Assembly: GCA_050920955.1 (NCBI GenBank)
Contig: JBPBQS010000134.1
Span: 1-31,010 of the forward strand
DNA length: 31,010 nucleotides
Direction of reading: 5' to 3'
DNA from: CAXSEF01 sp050920955
GTDB lineage: Bacteria; Pseudomonadota; Alphaproteobacteria; Acetobacterales; Acetobacteraceae
Shown: in pieces, positions 1-8,072 of the stretch
How positions within the stretch are numbered: position 1 is the first letter of the stretch
How the letters are laid out: each line of letters begins with the position of its first letter
Notes under the pieces: generated by a model
What the model saw: the letters and a program-made list of their open reading frames with translations, nothing else
Database searches by the model: none
What the model was told of the DNA's origin: nothing
Translations under genes and position numbers: made by a program

Positions 1-219
1 CTGGTCGCCCGCCTGCTGCCGATGATGCAGGAGCGCCTCGCCGCGTTCATCAGCAGCGTCGTCGCCAACTGGGACACCGCCACCCTGGTCGAGCGCATCG
101 AGCTGCGCGTCGGGCCGGACCTGCAGTACGTGCGCGTCAACGGCACGATCGTCGGCTTCCTCGCGGGCGGCGTGCTCTACGGGGCGCTGCGGCTCGTCTT
201 CGGCCACGCGACGCCCTGA
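1..219 (+). CDS. DUF445 family protein, C-terminal fragment
   Basis: The reading frame is open from base 1 to the TGA at 217-219, so the window holds only the last 72 residues of a longer protein. The end of the fragment carries the pattern IELRVGPDLQYVRVNG followed by a hydrophobic stretch (IVGFLAGGVLYGALRLVF). This matches the characteristic C-terminus of DUF445 (YjiN-like) proteins, where an E-x-x-VGPDLQYIRVNG motif precedes a terminal membrane helix. The family is envelope-associated and its molecular function is not known. An internal ATG at 22 is not the true start, because the family is several hundred residues long and the frame continues upstream. The gene converges on the histidine kinase gene, with one hairpin element between them. 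I am fairly sure of the family, not of the role. Confidence 0.75.
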   Translation: MVARLLPMMQERLAAFISSVVANWDTATLVERIELRVGPDLQYVRVNGTIVGFLAGGVLYGALRLVFGHATP

Positions 220-224
220 ACCGC

Positions 225-304
225 AAGGAAGCCCGGGCCCTGCCCGGACCCGCCCCTGCTTCAAGGCGGGGGCGGGCCGCCCCTGGACCGGCCCTGCAAG
301 GACC
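225..304. repeat. GC-type paired-hairpin element, divergent half copy (R1)
   Basis: The gap between two convergent genes starts with GGAAGCCCGGGC. It holds the outer hairpin CCGGGC/GCCCGG with loop CCT, then the linker ACCCG. The inner part looks rearranged: it contains GCCCCTGCTTCAAGGC and then a GGGGCGGGCCGCCCC stretch ending CCTGGACCGG. It belongs to the same family as the copies at 13077 and 17863 but is the least regular one. Confidence 0.6.
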
Positions 305-2833
305 TCAGGCCCGCGGCGGGCCGAGCGCCTCCAGCCTGCCCCTGACCAGCTCGGCGAACGTCCCCGGGTCGAACGGCTTGTGGACAACCTCCATGCCCGG
401 GAACTGCAGCCCAGCCGCGTAGCCGGTGACCAGGACCACGGGCAGCCCGGGGTAGCGCTCGCACGCCGCCTCGGCCACCTGGCGCCCGTTCAGGCTCCCC
501 GGCAGCCCCACGTCGGTGACGAGGAGGTCGATGTGCGGCGTGCCGGCCCGCACGAGGCGCAGCGCGGCCGCCCCGTCCTCGGCCTCCAGCACCCGGCAGC
601 CGAGCTCGCGCAGCAGCTCCGCCGTCATCTCGCGCACGTCCTGCTCGTCCTCCACCAGCAGCACCGTCCTGCCCAGGCTCGGCGACGCGACGGGCCCCGC
701 CTCCGGGTTGTCCTCGTGGTGGGGCATGCAGAGCCGGAAGGTGGTGCCCTTGCCGGGCTTGGTCTCGAACTGCACGACGCCGCCGGACTGGCGCACGAAG
801 CCGTAGATCTGGCTCAGCCCCAGCCCGGTGCCCTGGCCCAGCGGCTTGGTGGTGAAGAACGGCTCGAAGACGTGCGCCGCGACCTCCGGCGTCATGCCCG
901 TCCCGGTGTCGGACACGGCGATCGCGGCGTAGCGGCCGGGGGCTGCGTCCTCGTAGTCCGCAACGTCGGCCTCGGACAGCACCAGCTCCTCCGTGGCGAT
1001 GACCAGCCACCCGCCGTCCGGCATGGCGTCGCGCGCGTTCACGCACAGGTTGAGCAGCGCGCTCTCCAGCTGGTTCGGGTCGCACATCACGAGCCAGCGG
1101 CCGTCGGCCAGCCTCAGCTCGGTCTGCACCGACGGCCCGACGCTGCGCCGGATCATGTCCTCCATGCCGTGCGCGATGCGGCCGAGGCTCAGGACCTTGG
1201 GCGCCAGCGTCTGCTGCCGCCCGAAGGCCAGCAGGCGGTGCGTCAGGGCCGCCGCGCGCTTGGCCCCCTTCTCCGCCCGCTCGACGTTGGTCACGACGTC
1301 GGCCAGGCGGTCCTGCTGCACGCGCAGCCGGATCATGCTCAGGCCGCTGGTGATGGCCTGCAGCATGTTGTTGAAGTCGTGCGCGATGCCGCCGGTGAGC
1401 TGGCCGATCGCCTTCAGCTTCTCGCTCTGCCGCAGCCGCTCCTCGGCCCCCTCGCGCTCCAGAACCTCCCTGCGCAGCGAGGCCATGGCCTGCTGCAGCT
1501 CGGCCGTGCGCTCGGCGACGCGCGCCTCCAGCTCCTCGCGGCTCCTGGCCAGCACGTCGCGCGCCCGGATCTGCTCGTCGATGTCGGTGGACGTGCCGAT
1601 CCACTCGACGGCCTCGCCCTCCTTGCCGTGCACCGGCGTGCTCCGCGTCTGGAACCACCGGTAGCGGCCCGAGCCCTCGTGCAGGATGCGGCAGTCCGCC
1701 CGGAACAGGCCGTCCGCCCCCGCCCGGCCCCAGGCGCGCATCGCGCCCTCGCGGTCGGCCGGGTGCAGGGCGTCGAGCCAGCCCAGGCCCAGGCTCGCCT
1801 CGGCCGACAGCCCGGTGTAGGCGACCCACTGCGGGCTGACCCAGGTCCACCGCCCGCCCGCCGCCGAGCGCCAGACCAGCTGCGGCAGCCCTTCGATCAG
1901 CGCGCGCTGCCGCGCCTCGCTCTCGCGCAGCCGCGTCTCCGTCCTGCGGCGCTCGGTCACGTCCTGGCCGATCTTGAGGAAGCCGCCCACCGCGCCGTCC
2001 TCGTCGCGCAACGCCGTGACCGAGCCCTCGATGAACACGCGCGAGCCGTCCCTGTGCAGGTGCCAGCGCACGTCGGGCGCGACACCGCGCGCGCGCGCCG
2101 TCTCCGCCTCCCTCTCGGGCTGCCCGGCCACGCGGTCCTCGGGCGTGAACAGGATGGCGGCGGGCTGCCCGAGCGCCTCCTCCGCGGTCCAGCCGAACAC
2201 CGCCTGCGCGCCGGGGAGCCAGTCGACGATGCGGTCCTGCGCGTCGGTGACCAGGATCGCGTAGTCGCGCGCCGCCGCCACGGTCAGGCGGAAACGCTCC
2301 CTGCTCGCGCGCAGGTCGCGGACCTGGAGCAGCCGGTCGATCACGGGGCCCAGGATGACGGCATAGGTGCGCAGGAACTTCGTGTCGTCCGGCCCGAAGC
2401 GGCGCGGACGCACGTCGTCGACCTCCAGCAGGCCGTACACCCGCCCGCCCGGCAGGACGATCGGCACGTTGGCGAGCGCCACCACCCCCGCCTCGCGCAT
2501 GAAGGCCGGCACGCCGAAGCGGTCCTCCTCGCCGATGTCCTGCGTGATGACGGGCTCGCCCGCCTCCAGCGCGTAGGTCTCGGACGAGCGCTCGTCCAGC
2601 GCCACCCGCGCCCGGCCGACGACATCCTCGTCCCAGCCGACGCCCGCGCGCACCAGCAGGCTGCCCTCCTCGCGGCGTATCTCCAGGACCTTGGCGCGCG
2701 TCGTGCCGAGCGCCTCGCTGACGAGACGGCACGCCTCCGTCAGGACGTGGTCGAGATCCTCCGAACGCAGCGCCAGGTCGCCGAAATCGGCAAGGACCTG
2801 CTGGCGCCCCAGCAGCTGTTCGCGATCGGTCAA
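305..2833 (-). CDS. Hybrid sensor histidine kinase (GAF-PAS-PAS-HisKA-HATPase-REC)
   Basis: This is a soluble hybrid kinase with no membrane segment, so it probably senses an intracellular signal. From the proposed start the order is GAF (about 8-171), PAS (183-295), PAS (308-423), a coiled coil (423-473), HisKA with the phospho-acceptor His485 in GGIAHDFNN, a HATPase domain (N595/N599, SDTGTGM at 641, GTGLGL at 668) and a C-terminal receiver domain with phospho-acceptor Asp774 (LLVTDVGLPG) and Lys819. The second PAS is the PAS_3 type (WTWVSPQW...W followed by DID). I place the start at a TTG at 2833-2831 because GAGGAG lies five bases upstream of it (2839-2844), whereas the in-frame ATG at 2884 has no such site and would add a 17-residue Arg/Gly-rich leader. 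The product is 842 residues. Its partner or output is unknown; the Crp-type regulator gene lies directly upstream on the same strand, 280 bases away. Confidence 0.93.
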   Translation of the reverse strand: MTDREQLLGRQQVLADFGDLALRSEDLDHVLTEACRLVSEALGTTRAKVLEIRREEGSLLVRAGVGWDEDVVGRARVALDERSSETYALEAGEPVITQDIGEEDRFGVPAFMREAGVVALANVPIVLPGGRVYGLLEVDDVRPRRFGPDDTKFLRTYAVILGPVIDRLLQVRDLRASRERFRLTVAAARDYAILVTDAQDRIVDWLPGAQAVFGWTAEEALGQPAAILFTPEDRVAGQPEREAETARARGVAPDVRWHLHRDGSRVFIEGSVTALRDEDGAVGGFLKIGQDVTERRRTETRLRESEARQRALIEGLPQLVWRSAAGGRWTWVSPQWVAYTGLSAEASLGLGWLDALHPADREGAMRAWGRAGADGLFRADCRILHEGSGRYRWFQTRSTPVHGKEGEAVEWIGTSTDIDEQIRARDVLARSREELEARVAERTAELQQAMASLRREVLEREGAEERLRQSEKLKAIGQLTGGIAHDFNNMLQAITSGLSMIRLRVQQDRLADVVTNVERAEKGAKRAAALTHRLLAFGRQQTLAPKVLSLGRIAHGMEDMIRRSVGPSVQTELRLADGRWLVMCDPNQLESALLNLCVNARDAMPDGGWLVIATEELVLSEADVADYEDAAPGRYAAIAVSDTGTGMTPEVAAHVFEPFFTTKPLGQGTGLGLSQIYGFVRQSGGVVQFETKPGKGTTFRLCMPHHEDNPEAGPVASPSLGRTVLLVEDEQDVREMTAELLRELGCRVLEAEDGAAALRLVRAGTPHIDLLVTDVGLPGSLNGRQVAEAACERYPGLPVVLVTGYAAGLQFPGMEVVHKPFDPGTFAELVRGRLEALGPPRA

Positions 2834-3113
2834 GTCGGCTCCTCGGTTCTGCCCCGGCCCGGCGCCCGTGCGCCGGCCGGGCACGCGCGCGGCCGGCGCG
2901 CGCCTGCACGCGCAATCCCGGACCGCCCGCCCGCCGTCCGCGATGCACGGGCCCAGGCCCCGGTCACGGCGGCGCAGGCGGGCCAGCCCGGGGCATGGCG
3001 GCGCGCATCCGGCCGGCCGGCCGCCCGGCGGTCGATGCCGGTCCGCGGATGCGCGCGTGTCATTCGTTGCGATCTAGACGTGTCGGCCCGTCCCGGCTGT
3101 CAGGTGGCCGACA
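2834..3113. other. 280-base gap between crp-type gene and kinase gene
   Basis: Both flanking genes read on the minus strand, so this is the upstream region of the kinase gene. It has no member of the hairpin-repeat families. I see no convincing sigma-70 or FNR-type box. The less GC-rich stretch at about 3060-3085 (minus strand TCTAGATCGCAACGAATG) is the most promoter-like part. A 77-codon minus-strand frame that fills the gap has Arg/Ala/Gly-rich shadow composition, and I do not call it. Confidence 0.4.
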
Positions 3114-3884
3114 TCACGCCACCGGGGAGACGGTGGGGAACAGCATGGCGTAGCGCCGCGTGACCGCGCGGTAGCACTCGCAGGACGCCGCCTCGAGGGC
3201 CTCGCGGTCGAGCACCGTCACGCAGCCCTTGGCGTAGCGGATCAGGCCCGCGCGCTGCAGGATGCCGGCCGTGACCGTGATGCTGGGGCGGTGCACGCCG
3301 AGCATCACCGACATGAACTCCTGCGTCAGCAGCATCTCGTCGCCCTGCGTGCGGTCGTGCACCATCAGCAGCCAGCGGGCGAGGCGCTGCTCCAGGTCGT
3401 GGCGTCCGTTGCAGGCGGCGGTCTGCATGACCTGCGCCAGCTGCGCCTCGTTGTAGCGGAGCAGCACCGCGCGCAGCTCCGCGCTCTCGTCCAGCTCGGC
3501 GCGGAACTCCCGCACGTCCATGCACCACCCCGTCCCGGGGAGCTGCACGATGGCCTCGACGAACGAGACCGGGTTCCCCGACATCGTGGACAGGCCGAGC
3601 ATGCCCTCGCGGCCGATCAGCCCGACCTCGGCCTGCATCCCGTCCTCCAGGACGGCGACCATCGAGATCATGCCGTCCTCGGGGAAGCACACCGTCTCGA
3701 GCACGGCGTCCGGCCGGCAGAGCACGTCGCGCAGGATGAGCGGGACGTTCCTCAACCTCGGCATGAGCCGTGCCAGCATCTCGGGAGGCAGGGCGGCGAG
3801 CAGGCGGTTGCGGACCGGAAGAGGCTGGGACGTCGGCAACAGGCACCTCGCGCTCGAAAACGGCAGAACGCATGGTTCTGTCAT
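3114..3884 (-). CDS. Crp/Fnr-family transcriptional regulator
   Basis: The 256-residue product has a cyclic-nucleotide-binding-type beta-barrel (about 25-145) with EVGLIGREGMLGLS in the position of the phosphate-binding cassette. A winged helix-turn-helix of the HTH_Crp_2 type follows (about 160-230), with the recognition segment LGVHRPSITVTAGILQRAGL at 195-214. The classical cAMP-binding Arg-Ser pair is not evident and there is no N-terminal Fnr-type cysteine cluster, so the ligand is unknown. The ATG at 3884 lacks a clear ribosome site. A TTG about 15 codons in, preceded by GCGAGG, is an alternative start. The gene is upstream of, and co-directional with, the hybrid kinase, and this regulator type is often found beside such kinases in alphaproteobacteria. 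A functional link here is inference. Confidence 0.9.
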   Translation of the reverse strand: MTEPCVLPFSSARCLLPTSQPLPVRNRLLAALPPEMLARLMPRLRNVPLILRDVLCRPDAVLETVCFPEDGMISMVAVLEDGMQAEVGLIGREGMLGLSTMSGNPVSFVEAIVQLPGTGWCMDVREFRAELDESAELRAVLLRYNEAQLAQVMQTAACNGRHDLEQRLARWLLMVHDRTQGDEMLLTQEFMSVMLGVHRPSITVTAGILQRAGLIRYAKGCVTVLDREALEAASCECYRAVTRRYAMLFPTVSPVA

Positions 3885-4094
3885 TCCCGGGCGGCGCGGG
3901 CACTCATCCAGGTTGTCTTCCGGGTCGAGGGACCGGCTCGCACGCCGAGGTGATGGGACATCGCGAGCAGGGTCACGGGCCGGCGCGCACGGCGGCCCGG
4001 CAGCGGCGGAACGGAAGGACAGGGCGCCGGATCGTGCGCGCCGGGCCGGCCACCGTGTCGTCCGGGTGCCGGGCGCCGCGGTTCCGCCCCGGCG

Positions 4095-4394
4095 TCAGGC
4101 GCGCGTCATCGCCCGGCCGCGCCGCATCCGCCACGCCTGGACCTTGAACGCGACCCACGCGACGGCGCCCGCGATCAGCACCACGGGCAGCAGGGTCGCC
4201 ACGAGCCACATCGCCAGCGCCGCGCCGATCACCGCCAGGCCGACCAGCGCGACCAGCACGGCGGCGACGCCGATGCGCAGGCCCCAGGCGGGCCGGGCGC
4301 GCGGCACGGCGAAGCCACCGTCCAGCGTCATGTCCAGGGTCGGCGTGGCCGGCTGCGACCAGGGCGACGGGCGGGCGGGGCCTTGCTTGATCAT
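4095..4394 (-). CDS. Small two-helix membrane protein, unknown function
   Basis: I do not recognise this gene. From the ATG at 4394 it encodes 99 residues: a polar, Pro-rich N-terminus (1-38), two adjacent hydrophobic segments (about 41-60 and 61-84, the second containing AMWLVATLLPVVLIAGAVAW) and a basic tail (KVQAWRMRRGRAMTRA). The shape is that of a small inner-membrane hairpin with a positive cytoplasmic end. Neither the ATG at 4394 nor the in-frame ATG at codon 22 has a good ribosome site, so the start is uncertain. The frame also stays open far upstream into the next gene, but that part is a shadow of the glycosylase gene. It lies between an AT-type repeat and the regulator gene, and its neighbours give no clue to its job. 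Confidence 0.55.
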   Translation of the reverse strand: MIKQGPARPSPWSQPATPTLDMTLDGGFAVPRARPAWGLRIGVAAVLVALVGLAVIGAALAMWLVATLLPVVLIAGAVAWVAFKVQAWRMRRGRAMTRA

Positions 4395-4513
4395 GCCGTG
4401 GAAGTTGGTCAGCCCACCCGTGCCAGTCAAGGCTGCCCGCGCCGCCGCGAAGCGGGCCGGCGGCGTCCCGGCCATGCCTGGAGCCACGAACCGCGCCCCC
4501 TCCCCGCCGCGAA

Positions 4514-4651
4514 GCAGGAAAGCATGTCCTTTCCTGAAAGAAAGAACCAAGGAACTTCTGCCCATTGGTGCCGGACCAACCGGGCGCCGCCCATGCCCAT
4601 GTGCAAAGTCTTTTTGCTTCTTTTTCTTCAGAAAAAGAAGGCCTTGCTTCC
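4514..4651. repeat. AT-type paired-hairpin element, copy 1
   Basis: The left box (4514-4557) is degenerate compared with the copies at 10370 and 26049: the left arm reads GTCCTTTCC while the right arm AGAAAGAAC is intact. A 44-base GC-rich middle is not conserved. The right box (4602-4651) is essentially identical to the other copies. It contains a perfect palindrome at 4617-4640, arms CTTCTTTTTCT and AGAAAAAGAAG around TC, followed by GGCCTTGCTTCC. Read on the minus strand, GAAGCAAGGCC begins 29 bases after the stop of the glycosylase gene. The low GC content stands out sharply from its surroundings. Confidence 0.9.
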
Positions 4652-4681
4652 CTTCCCCTTCAAGGAGACCCCTGCCCGCCC

Positions 4682-5314
4682 TCAGCCCGCCCCCGGCTTC
4701 CCCTCGTCCGCCGCGCGCCACAGGTACCACGCTGCCGCCGAGCGGTACGGCGCGAGGGCGAGCCCCAGCCGCCCCAGCTCGGCGGGCTTCGGCTGGGCTG
4801 CCAGGCCGTGGATGCGCCGCCAGCCCTCGCGCACGCCGAAGTCGTCGACCGGCAGCACGTCCGGCCGCCCCAGCGTGAAGATCAGCAGCATCTCCACGGT
4901 CCAGCGCCCCACGCCGCGCAGCGCGGTCAGCCGCTCGACGAGCGCCTCGTCCGACAGCCGCGCCGCCGCCCGCCGGGTGGGCACCGAGCCGCCCACCGCC
5001 GCCTCCGCGATGCCCCGGATCGCCGCGACCTTGCCGCCCGAGAACCCGCACGCCCGCAGCGTGTCCGGCGCCACGGCGAGCAGCCGCTCCGGCGCGGGGA
5101 ACGCCTCGCCGGGGTGCAGCGCCAGCATGCGCCCCAGGATCGCCTCCGCGGCGCGCCCGTGCAGCTGCTGGTGGGCGATGGCGCGCACCAGCGCCTCGAA
5201 CGGCTCGCGACGGCGCTCCACCACGAGCCGGCACGGCCCGACCCGCCCGACCAGCTCGGCCATCGCCGGGCCGCAGCCGCACAGGTGCTCGCGCGCCGCG
5301 CGCAGCCCGCTCAA
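4682..5314 (-). CDS. AlkA-type DNA-3-methyladenine glycosylase (HhH-GPD)
   Basis: This is a base-excision repair enzyme predicted to remove alkylated purines. The 210-residue product shows the helix-hairpin-helix LRGVGRWTVEM (132-142) followed by the Pro-Val-Asp-Asp segment (155-158), where the second Asp matches the catalytic aspartate of the AlkA/HhH-GPD family. The N-terminal part (FEALVRAIAHQQLHGRAA) is the usual first helix pair. Length fits the short DNA-3-methyladenine glycosylase 2 group without the extra N-terminal domain of E. coli AlkA. I choose a TTG start at 5314 because it overlaps the stop codon of the nucleoside hydrolase gene (TTGA), which suggests translational coupling. The gene is the last of a five-gene minus-strand run and is followed by an AT-type hairpin element. 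Confidence 0.88.
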   Translation of the reverse strand: MSGLRAAREHLCGCGPAMAELVGRVGPCRLVVERRREPFEALVRAIAHQQLHGRAAEAILGRMLALHPGEAFPAPERLLAVAPDTLRACGFSGGKVAAIRGIAEAAVGGSVPTRRAAARLSDEALVERLTALRGVGRWTVEMLLIFTLGRPDVLPVDDFGVREGWRRIHGLAAQPKPAELGRLGLALAPYRSAAAWYLWRAADEGKPGAG

Positions 5315-6216
5315 GGCAGCCGCGCCAGCCGCTCCGCCAGCAGCGCGAAGAACCCGTCCGCGTCCAGCCGGTCGAGCAGCACCGCGTTCGCAGCCCCCGT
5401 GCGCCCGCGCCGCTCGACCACGGTGCGCCCCCGCGCGACGCCGTCGAGCAGCACCTCCACCCGCGCCGGCACCGTGGCGAACAGCGACGGCGCCGCGAGC
5501 CACGCGATCGTGCACGGGTCGTGCAGCGCCACGCCCCCGAGCCGCGGCGAGGGCGGCACCGACGCCAGGATGTCGCACGCGGCCTGCAGGCACCGCCCGC
5601 CGCCGACCGCCCGCAGCGCCGCGACCCGCGCCGGCGTGACCAGCGCCTGCGCCGTCAGCTCCAGCGGCGCCAGCACCACCTCGCACCCGCTGCCCAGCAC
5701 GATCGCCAGCGCCTCCGGGTCGCTCCAGGCGTTGAACTCCGCCGACGCCGTGACGTTGCCCTCGCCCGCGGCGCCGGCCATCAGCACGACCCGCGCCACC
5801 TTTGCCGCCAGCCCCGGCTCGCTCGCCAGCGCCAGCGCCAGGTTGGTCGCCGGCGCGATCCCCGCCAGCGTCACCGGCCCCTCCGCCTCGCGCAGGATCC
5901 GGCGCAGCGCATCCACCGCCGCCTCCGACGACGGAGCCGGGCCGTCGGGCAGCACGACGCCGCCCAGCCCCGCCTCGCCGTGCACGCGCGTCTCGGACAT
6001 GAACCGCCCCCGCAGCGGCCGGTCCGCCCCCGGGTGCACCGCGACCCCGCACCCCGCCAGCCCGAGCACCGCGCAGGCGTTGCGCACCGTGTCGCGCAGC
6101 CCGACGTTGCCGCCGGACACCGTCACCGCGGCCAGCCCCAGCTCCGGCGACCCCGCGCACAGCAGCAGCGCCACCGCGTCGTCCGTCCCCGGGTCGCAGT
6201 CCACGACCAGCGCCAC
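5311..6216 (-). CDS. Inosine/uridine-preferring nucleoside hydrolase family protein
   Basis: This is a calcium-dependent N-ribohydrolase that splits nucleosides into base and ribose for salvage. The N-terminal signature DCDPGTDDA (residues 6-14) is the DxDPGxDD calcium and ribose site. NAWSDPEA (about 162-169) and the late HDP (232-234) are the other expected site residues. The 301-residue length is normal for the family. The GTG start at 6216 lies five bases after the stop of the DUF2147 gene and directly precedes the conserved VVDCD strand. An upstream extension would run through that gene. The 3' end overlaps the glycosylase start. Substrate preference cannot be told from sequence. Salvage of bases next to a glycosylase gene is suggestive but may be chance. 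Confidence 0.9.
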   Translation of the reverse strand: MALVVDCDPGTDDAVALLLCAGSPELGLAAVTVSGGNVGLRDTVRNACAVLGLAGCGVAVHPGADRPLRGRFMSETRVHGEAGLGGVVLPDGPAPSSEAAVDALRRILREAEGPVTLAGIAPATNLALALASEPGLAAKVARVVLMAGAAGEGNVTASAEFNAWSDPEALAIVLGSGCEVVLAPLELTAQALVTPARVAALRAVGGGRCLQAACDILASVPPSPRLGGVALHDPCTIAWLAAPSLFATVPARVEVLLDGVARGRTVVERRGRTGAANAVLLDRLDADGFFALLAERLARLP

Positions 6217-6221
6217 GCGCG

Positions 6222-6677
6222 CTACCCGATGCGCGGCAGGTGGCAGTCCGCCGGCAGCGCGCCCTCGTAGCGCGTCCAGATCTGCGTCTGCCCGAACAGC
6301 GGCAGCCCGATGTAGCCGCGCAGGTGCAGCAGCGTGTCGCGCCCCAGCCACAGCTCGGCGTCATACACCTTGCCGTTGTTCGGGTTGATGATGTCGCCCT
6401 TCCACAAATTGGCGTCGGCGGCGCGGAAGTCGCGGATGATCGTCTCGCGGCACTCCGGCTGCCCGTGCAGGTCGAGCGGCTCGCCCCGCGCCGGCCAGTC
6501 CGCCATGCCCACGATGCGCCCGCACAGCCTGTCGCCGCACGGCTCGATGTCGATCACCGTCGACCTGTCCTTGGTCAGCCAGCGCCCCGCCACCGAAGGC
6601 GCCGCCTGCGCCAGCACCGGGCGCGCCGCCGCCAGCGACACCGCCAGCACCGCCGCGAGCCTCAGGGCCGCCAACAT
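6222..6677 (-). CDS. DUF2147 family exported protein
   Basis: The 151-residue product begins with a clear Sec signal peptide (hydrophobic core about 5-18, cleavage probably after VLA at 21-23). The mature part has the features of DUF2147: GRWLTKDRSTVIDIEPCGDRL with a paired Cys (CGDRLC), an NNGKVYDAELWL segment and a C-terminal YIGLPLFGQTQIWTR. These small beta-rich proteins are periplasmic. Their function is not established, though structural relatives bind lipid-like ligands. The ATG at 6677 is the only start that leaves the signal peptide intact, and its ribosome site is poor. The gene is co-directional with the nucleoside hydrolase, five bases apart, and is separated from grxC by a hairpin element. 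Confidence 0.88.
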   Translation of the reverse strand: MLAALRLAAVLAVSLAAARPVLAQAAPSVAGRWLTKDRSTVIDIEPCGDRLCGRIVGMADWPARGEPLDLHGQPECRETIIRDFRAADANLWKGDIINPNNGKVYDAELWLGRDTLLHLRGYIGLPLFGQTQIWTRYEGALPADCHLPRIG

Positions 6678-6756
6678 GCTGCCAACCACGCCGCCCTCCC
6701 CGCCCGGATGGGCGCAGTATCCCCGCGCGAAACGCTTTGTCCAGCGTGCCGAAAGG

Positions 6757-6838
6757 CAGGCAAGGCCGGGCTCTGCCCGGACCCGCCAAAGGCCGGAGGC
6801 CTTTGGAAACCGCGACTTAGGGCAGGCTCCCATAGGCG
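6757..6838. repeat. GC-type paired-hairpin element, half copy with core (R2)
   Basis: It reads GGCAAGGCC, outer hairpin CCGGGC/GCCCGG with loop TCT, linker ACCCG, then inner hairpin CCAAAGGCC/GGCCTTTGG with loop GGA at 6786-6806. After that comes the core-like GACTTAGG near the stop of grxC. It is one half of the two-half design. The GCAAGGCC end faces the DUF2147 start. Confidence 0.85.
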
Positions 6839-7099
6839 TCAGGCGGCCTGCAGCAGCGGGTCCAGGCCGCCCGCACGGTCGAGCGCCACCAGGTCGTCGC
6901 ACCCGCCGATCCCGCGCCCGTCGATGAAGATCTGCGGCACCGTCGTCTGCCCGCCAGAGCGCCGCACCGCCTCCGCACGCTCCGGCGTGCCGTGCTGCGC
7001 CTTGATCTCGACGACCTCGACGCCCTTGCCGCGCAGCAGCTTGAGCGCGCGCGCGCAATAGGGACACCACGCCTGCGTGTAGACCTCGACCTTGACCAT
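6839..7099 (-). CDS. grxC: Glutaredoxin, GrxC type
   Basis: This is an 86-residue dithiol glutaredoxin, a cytoplasmic glutathione-dependent disulfide reductase. The active site is WCPYC at 11-15, the cis-proline loop is TVPQIFID (53-60), and GGCDDL (65-70) is the glutathione-binding turn of bacterial glutaredoxin 3. The start is the ATG at 7099 because GAGGAG sits a few bases upstream. That site overlaps the comF stop, and the gap between the two genes is two bases, so grxC is very likely translated with comF. The longer in-frame start at 7123 would add eight residues inside comF. A comF-grxC pair is a common arrangement in alphaproteobacteria. Confidence 0.95.
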   Translation of the reverse strand: MVKVEVYTQAWCPYCARALKLLRGKGVEVVEIKAQHGTPERAEAVRRSGGQTTVPQIFIDGRGIGGCDDLVALDRAGGLDPLLQAA

Positions 7100-7101
7100 G
7101 C

Positions 7102-7968
7102 TCACTCCTCGAATTCGTCCCACGCGCCGGGCCCGTGCGCCCCATCTGGCACCGAACCCTCCTCATCTCCACCCCGGTCGTCGCGCCTGCCCCGCCCCTC
7201 GCCCGCCCGCGCCGCCGCCAGCACGTCCACCGACGCCGCCCCCGCCGCCAGCAGCGCCGACGCGCACGCCGCCGCCGTCGCCCCCGTCGTCAGCACGTCG
7301 TCGACCAGCACCACCCTGCGCCCCGCCAGCATCGCCCGCCGCCGCGGCCGCACCACGAACGCGCCCTGCGCCGCATCGCGCCGCTCCTCCGCGCTCCGCC
7401 CCCGCATCGACGTCGCCGGCCCCGCGCGCGCCAGCACGTCGTGCCCGACCTCGCGCCCGCCGATCCGCCCGAGCCGCGCCGCCAGCAGCCCCGCCTGGTT
7501 GTATCGCCGCCGCAGCAGCCGCCAGCGGTGCAGCGGCACCGGCACCAGCAGGTCCGCCTCGCGCAGCAGCGTCTCCCCCGCGCGCGCCATGTGCCCGGCC
7601 AGCAGCCGCGCCAGGTCGGCGCGGTCGCCGTACTTCAGCCCCAGGATCAGCCCCGCCGAACGCCGGTCGTAGCGCAGCGCCGCCCGCGCCCGCCCCCACG
7701 GCGGCGGCGCCTCGCGGCAGTCCTCGCACCGGCGCGCCGCCCCGCCCATCGCCTCGCTGGCGAACGCCCGCCCGCACCCGCCGCAGCACGGCTCGCGCAG
7801 GAACACCAGCGCCCCCCAGCACGCAGCACAGAAGCTCCCCGCGCGATCCACCGGCCGGTCACACGCCGGACAGTGCGGCGGCAGCAGCAGGTCGAGCGCC
7901 GCCCCCGCGCCGCGCACCACCCCGCGCCGCAGCCCCGCGGCCCCCGAACGCGCACCCGGCTCCGCCAC
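7102..7968 (-). CDS. comF: ComF family protein (phosphoribosyltransferase-type)
   Basis: ComF proteins join a zinc-ribbon to a type I phosphoribosyltransferase fold and act in DNA uptake or single-strand DNA handling in transformable bacteria. Here four CxxC-type pairs occur in the N-terminal third (CPAC, CAAC, CGGC, CEDC). They are followed by LKYGDRADLA, PVPLHRWRLLRRRYNQA and the PRPP loop VVLVDDVLTTGATAAA. I start at GTG 7968, which has GGAGG five bases upstream (7974-7978), giving 288 residues. The upstream ATG at 8064 would add a leader with no family match. The last 30 or so residues form an unusual charged, Gly-rich, finally acidic tail (ending AWDEFEE) beyond the normal family end. 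The next gene, grxC, follows two bases after the stop. Confidence 0.93.
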   Translation of the reverse strand: MAEPGARSGAAGLRRGVVRGAGAALDLLLPPHCPACDRPVDRAGSFCAACWGALVFLREPCCGGCGRAFASEAMGGAARRCEDCREAPPPWGRARAALRYDRRSAGLILGLKYGDRADLARLLAGHMARAGETLLREADLLVPVPLHRWRLLRRRYNQAGLLAARLGRIGGREVGHDVLARAGPATSMRGRSAEERRDAAQGAFVVRPRRRAMLAGRRVVLVDDVLTTGATAAACASALLAAGAASVDVLAAARAGEGRGRRDDRGGDEEGSVPDGAHGPGAWDEFEE

Positions 7969-8072
7969 CCCGTCCTCCCGCAACCGGCACCCGGGAGAAA
8001 TGCCCGCCCAGGTTGCATCCCTATGGGCGCGACGACCTTGCATGTCACGCCTCGTGCCGCACATCCTGGCCC

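Noticed and set aside
2830..3063. 77-codon minus-strand frame upstream of the kinase
   Set aside because: It is a strongly Arg/Ala/Gly-biased shadow. Its TGA overlaps the kinase TTG by chance, and it has no ribosome site or domain.
380..3163. 927-codon plus-strand open frame opposite the kinase gene
   Set aside because: It is antisense to a complete hybrid kinase. Its translation is rich in Arg, His, Gln and Leu with no recognisable fold.
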